Shown one piece after another: positions 22,123 through 24,431 of a DNA stretch of 24,431 bases; within the stretch, counting starts at the first letter, position 1; each line of letters opens with the position of its first letter. A model generated the notes under the pieces. It made no database searches, had not been told where the DNA came from, and worked only from the letters and a program-made list of their open reading frames with translations. Source of the DNA: JBDSLU01 sp039916225. GTDB taxonomy: Bacteria > Acidobacteriota > Vicinamibacteria > Vicinamibacterales > Vicinamibacteraceae. The position numbers and the translations under genes were made by a program. The stretch is from NCBI GenBank assembly GCA_039916225.1, contig JBDSLU010000248.1, positions 1 to 24,431 of the forward strand. Direction: 5' to 3'.

Positions 22123-24428
22123 GCCTGGCGCTCGCCCGCTTCATCTACCGCTTTCGCGTCCTCCTCACCTTCCTGATCGTCGCCGGCGCCCTGGCCCTGG
22201 CGCCGCGGGCCCAGATCACCCGCATCGACAACGACATCTCGGCCTGGTTCTCGAAGGACGATCCGGTCCTGCTCGACTACGACCGGCTGCGCCAGGAATT
22301 CACCGGATCGCGGACCCTGATCGTCGCCCTGGCCGGTCCAGAGGTCGCCACCGCCGCCGGCCTCGACGTGCTGCGCCGCATCACCGGCGACATCCAGCGC
22401 GTGCCGTATGTGGTGCGCGCCTACAGCCTGGCCAGCGCCAACACCATTCAGTCGACCGGGGGTGACGACGCCGGAATCGAGGTCCGGCCGCTGATCCCCC
22501 GGGCCGGAGCCATCGACGCGGCGGCGGTGGTCAAGACCGCCCTCGCGGATCCGTTCCTGCGCGGCGACCTCATCGCCCGCGACGCCTCGGTGGTGTCGAT
22601 CGTCGTCAACTTCGACGAGGACCGCGTCGACGCCGAGCGCGCCCAGACCATCGAGCGCGTCCGCGCCGCCGTCGATCGCCACCTGCCGCCGGCCCTGCGC
22701 GCCTATTACAACGGCAGCCTGGAGATCAGCGAGACCTACAACCGGGTCACGGTTGCCAACACGGTGAAATTCACGCCGCCGATCCTGCTGATGACGGTGA
22801 CGGCGCTGTTCATCCTCTTCCGCTCGTGGCGGATCACCGTGCTGACGCTGGGGGCGGTGCTGGTCAGCGTGCTGTGGGCCCTCGGGCTGTACTCCTTGAT
22901 GGGGTTCAGCTTCAACGTCCTCAGCAGCATGCTGGTGCCGCTGGTCGTGGTGCTGGCCATCGCCGACGACGTCCACATCATCCAGCACTACACCGACGCC
23001 TTCGAGCGCAGCGGCAGCCGCGAGGAGGCCTTCGTCACCACCGTCGGCTACGTGTTCCTGCCGCTGCTGGCCGCCGGCGGCACCACGGCGCTGGGCATGC
23101 TGTCGCTGGCCACCAGCCACGTCCACGCGGTGCGGTCGTTCGGCATCGGCGCCGCGGTCGGGGTGATGGCCGACCTGGCCATCTCGATCGTGCTGGTGCC
23201 GACGCTGCTGGCGTTCGTGCCGAAGCGGACCACCGCCCCACCGCAGGAGCGCTGGCTGATCGGGCCGATGCGGGCAGTGGCTCGCATCACGTCGCGCCGG
23301 CCGGGCGTGGTCCTGACCGTGGCGGCGGTGCTGGCGGTGCTGTCGATCGGCGGCATCCTGCGCCTGCGGGTCGACACCAATCACATCAACTTCTTCTCGT
23401 CCCGGCATCCGCTGTCGCAGTCGGCGCGGGTGATCGACGAGAAGCTGTCGGGCGTCTACGGCTTCCAGGTGTTCTTCGAAGGGCCGGCCGAGTCGCTGCG
23501 TGCGCCGGCCGTCCTGGGGCGCATCGACGCGCTCGGCAAGGAGATCGGGCGCCTGCAGAACGTGCGCAGCGTGATCTCGCTGGCCGACTACGTGAAGCGC
23601 ATCGATCGCGATCTCGGCGGCACGGCTGGCGATACCGTCCCGACGTCGCCCGAAGTCGTCGCGCAGGAGCTGTTCGTCTTCGCCCTCTCGGACGAAGGCC
23701 GGCACGAGCTGTCGCAGATCGTGGCCAGCGACTATTCGCGCGGCCAGATGACCGTGCGGATGGCGGCGATGAGCTCGGATGTCCTCTTCCAGCAGGTGCT
23801 GCGGTCGCAGGAGATCGCCGATGGCATCTTCGCCGGCTCCGGTGTGACGCCGACCGTCACCGGCTCGGCACGGCTGTTCGCCCAGCTCGATCACTACCTG
23901 GTGTCGTCGCAGATCACGAGCTTCTTCACCGCCTTCGTCACGGTGTTCGCGGTGATCTTCGCCGTCTTCCGCTCCTTCCGCTTCGGCGCGCTGGCCATCG
24001 CCCCGAACGTCTTCCCGGTGATCGTCGTGCTCGGCCTCATGGGCTGGAGCGGGATCTCGATGAACGTGGCGACGGTGATGCTGGCCAGTATCGCGCTCGG
24101 CATCGTCGACGACGACACCATCCATTTCATCAGCCGCTATCGTCGCGAGGTCGCGGCCGGGTCGGACACCGACACCGCGATCGCGCACGCCACCATGTAC
24201 GAAGGCCGGGCCTCGCTGACCACCGCCATCGTCAACAGCTGCGCCTTTGCCGTGCTGCTGTTCTCTGAATACCGGCCGTCGGCGTGGTTCGGCGGCCTGC
24301 TGGCCCTCACCATGGCCGTCGCCTTCCTGGCCGAGGTCTTCATCCTGCCCGCCACCATCAAGCTGCTGCCGAACTTTTTCTCGGCCGAGCGCGTCCGCGG
24401 CCTCGCCATCCCGGAGAATGCTGCCTAG
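22119..24428 (+). CDS. MMPL/RND-superfamily exporter
   Basis: GTG 22119 gives a 769-residue protein with the RND two-fold layout. Helix 1 is FRVLLTFLIVAGALALAP, followed by a periplasmic domain (ARAQITRIDNDISAWFSKDDPVL onward). A helix bundle follows with KFTPPILLMTVTALFILF, FSFNVLSSMLVPLVVVLAIADDVHIIQHY and FGIGAAVGVMADLAISIVLV. The second half begins RPGVVLTVAAVLAVLSIGGI, then a second periplasmic domain and a bundle with NVATVMLASIALGIVDDDTIHFISRY. The acidic IADDVHII and IVDDDTIHF segments correspond to the proton-relay helix region. Such exporters with a LolA-like partner move lipids or lipophilic compounds; hopanoid exporter HpnN belongs to the superfamily. The nearby hpn genes make a hopanoid or isoprenoid link conceivable but unproven. 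Confidence 0.9.
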   Translation: MSLALARFIYRFRVLLTFLIVAGALALAPRAQITRIDNDISAWFSKDDPVLLDYDRLRQEFTGSRTLIVALAGPEVATAAGLDVLRRITGDIQRVPYVVRAYSLASANTIQSTGGDDAGIEVRPLIPRAGAIDAAAVVKTALADPFLRGDLIARDASVVSIVVNFDEDRVDAERAQTIERVRAAVDRHLPPALRAYYNGSLEISETYNRVTVANTVKFTPPILLMTVTALFILFRSWRITVLTLGAVLVSVLWALGLYSLMGFSFNVLSSMLVPLVVVLAIADDVHIIQHYTDAFERSGSREEAFVTTVGYVFLPLLAAGGTTALGMLSLATSHVHAVRSFGIGAAVGVMADLAISIVLVPTLLAFVPKRTTAPPQERWLIGPMRAVARITSRRPGVVLTVAAVLAVLSIGGILRLRVDTNHINFFSSRHPLSQSARVIDEKLSGVYGFQVFFEGPAESLRAPAVLGRIDALGKEIGRLQNVRSVISLADYVKRIDRDLGGTAGDTVPTSPEVVAQELFVFALSDEGRHELSQIVASDYSRGQMTVRMAAMSSDVLFQQVLRSQEIADGIFAGSGVTPTVTGSARLFAQLDHYLVSSQITSFFTAFVTVFAVIFAVFRSFRFGALAIAPNVFPVIVVLGLMGWSGISMNVATVMLASIALGIVDDDTIHFISRYRREVAAGSDTDTAIAHATMYEGRASLTTAIVNSCAFAVLLFSEYRPSAWFGGLLALTMAVAFLAEVFILPATIKLLPNFFSAERVRGLAIPENAA

Positions 24429-24431
24429 CGT

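Noticed and set aside
22050..24188. 712-residue open frame antisense to the MMPL exporter
   Set aside because: His/Asp/Arg/Gln-rich low-complexity translation with no fold pattern; the sense strand encodes a clear RND protein.

Overview
The window is uniformly GC-rich and densely coded on both strands. It contains an acidobacterial-type duplicated permease (ADOP), a BACON-domain lipoprotein, the HpnCDE route to squalene, a two-domain ThyX-like protein and several exported enzymes. Together these suggest Acidobacteriota, probably class Vicinamibacteria. This is an inference from gene content; no rRNA or other phylogenetic marker RNA is present.

Layout. (1) 1-4572 is an accessory stretch: the end of a MacB-type ABC permease (+), then on the minus strand a signal-peptide-bearing methyltransferase-fold protein, an orphan Walker-A fragment of an ABC ATPase, a GAF-domain protein, a BACON lipoprotein and a polysaccharide-pyruvyl-transferase-family protein with a twin-arginine-like N-terminus. 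(2) 4573-8920: a possible VOC-protein remnant, a full ADOP permease (+) and a secreted alpha/beta hydrolase (-). (3) 8921-11132: an intergenic region full of inverted repeats, then ygfZ-mutT in a 4-nt overlapping pair (+), meeting a short mutY (-) head-on with overlapping 3' ends. (4) 11203-12976: a small exported ORF that looks truncated, a DUF998-type membrane protein and a SAM methyltransferase. (5) 13014-20833: a compact same-strand run of paiB-like FMN protein, methyltransferase-like protein, hpnC, hpnD, hpnE, class I fructose-bisphosphate aldolase, peptide deformylase and two-domain ThyX, closed by a hairpin. (6) 20834-21189: a visibly AT-richer intergenic region with short direct repeats and a strong sigma70-like promoter overlapped by a perfect TGTGA-N6-TCACA palindrome. 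(7) 21190-24428: an exported LolA-like protein and an MMPL/RND exporter, overlapping by 4 nt.

How the genes work together. HpnC, HpnD and HpnE are sufficient in known systems to make squalene from farnesyl diphosphate, the precursor of hopanoids; no squalene-hopene cyclase lies in the window. MutT and MutY are two arms of the 8-oxoguanine defence. The LolA-like/MMPL pair is an envelope lipid or lipoprotein export module by family analogy.

I do not see a clear undescribed multi-gene system. The items most worth a second look are the palindrome-controlled promoter of the LolA/MMPL operon, the two-domain ThyX with a degenerate signature motif, the C-terminally truncated MutY overlapping a MutT gene, the palindrome inside hpnE, the enzymes with unexpected export signals, and the ABC ATPase fragment.
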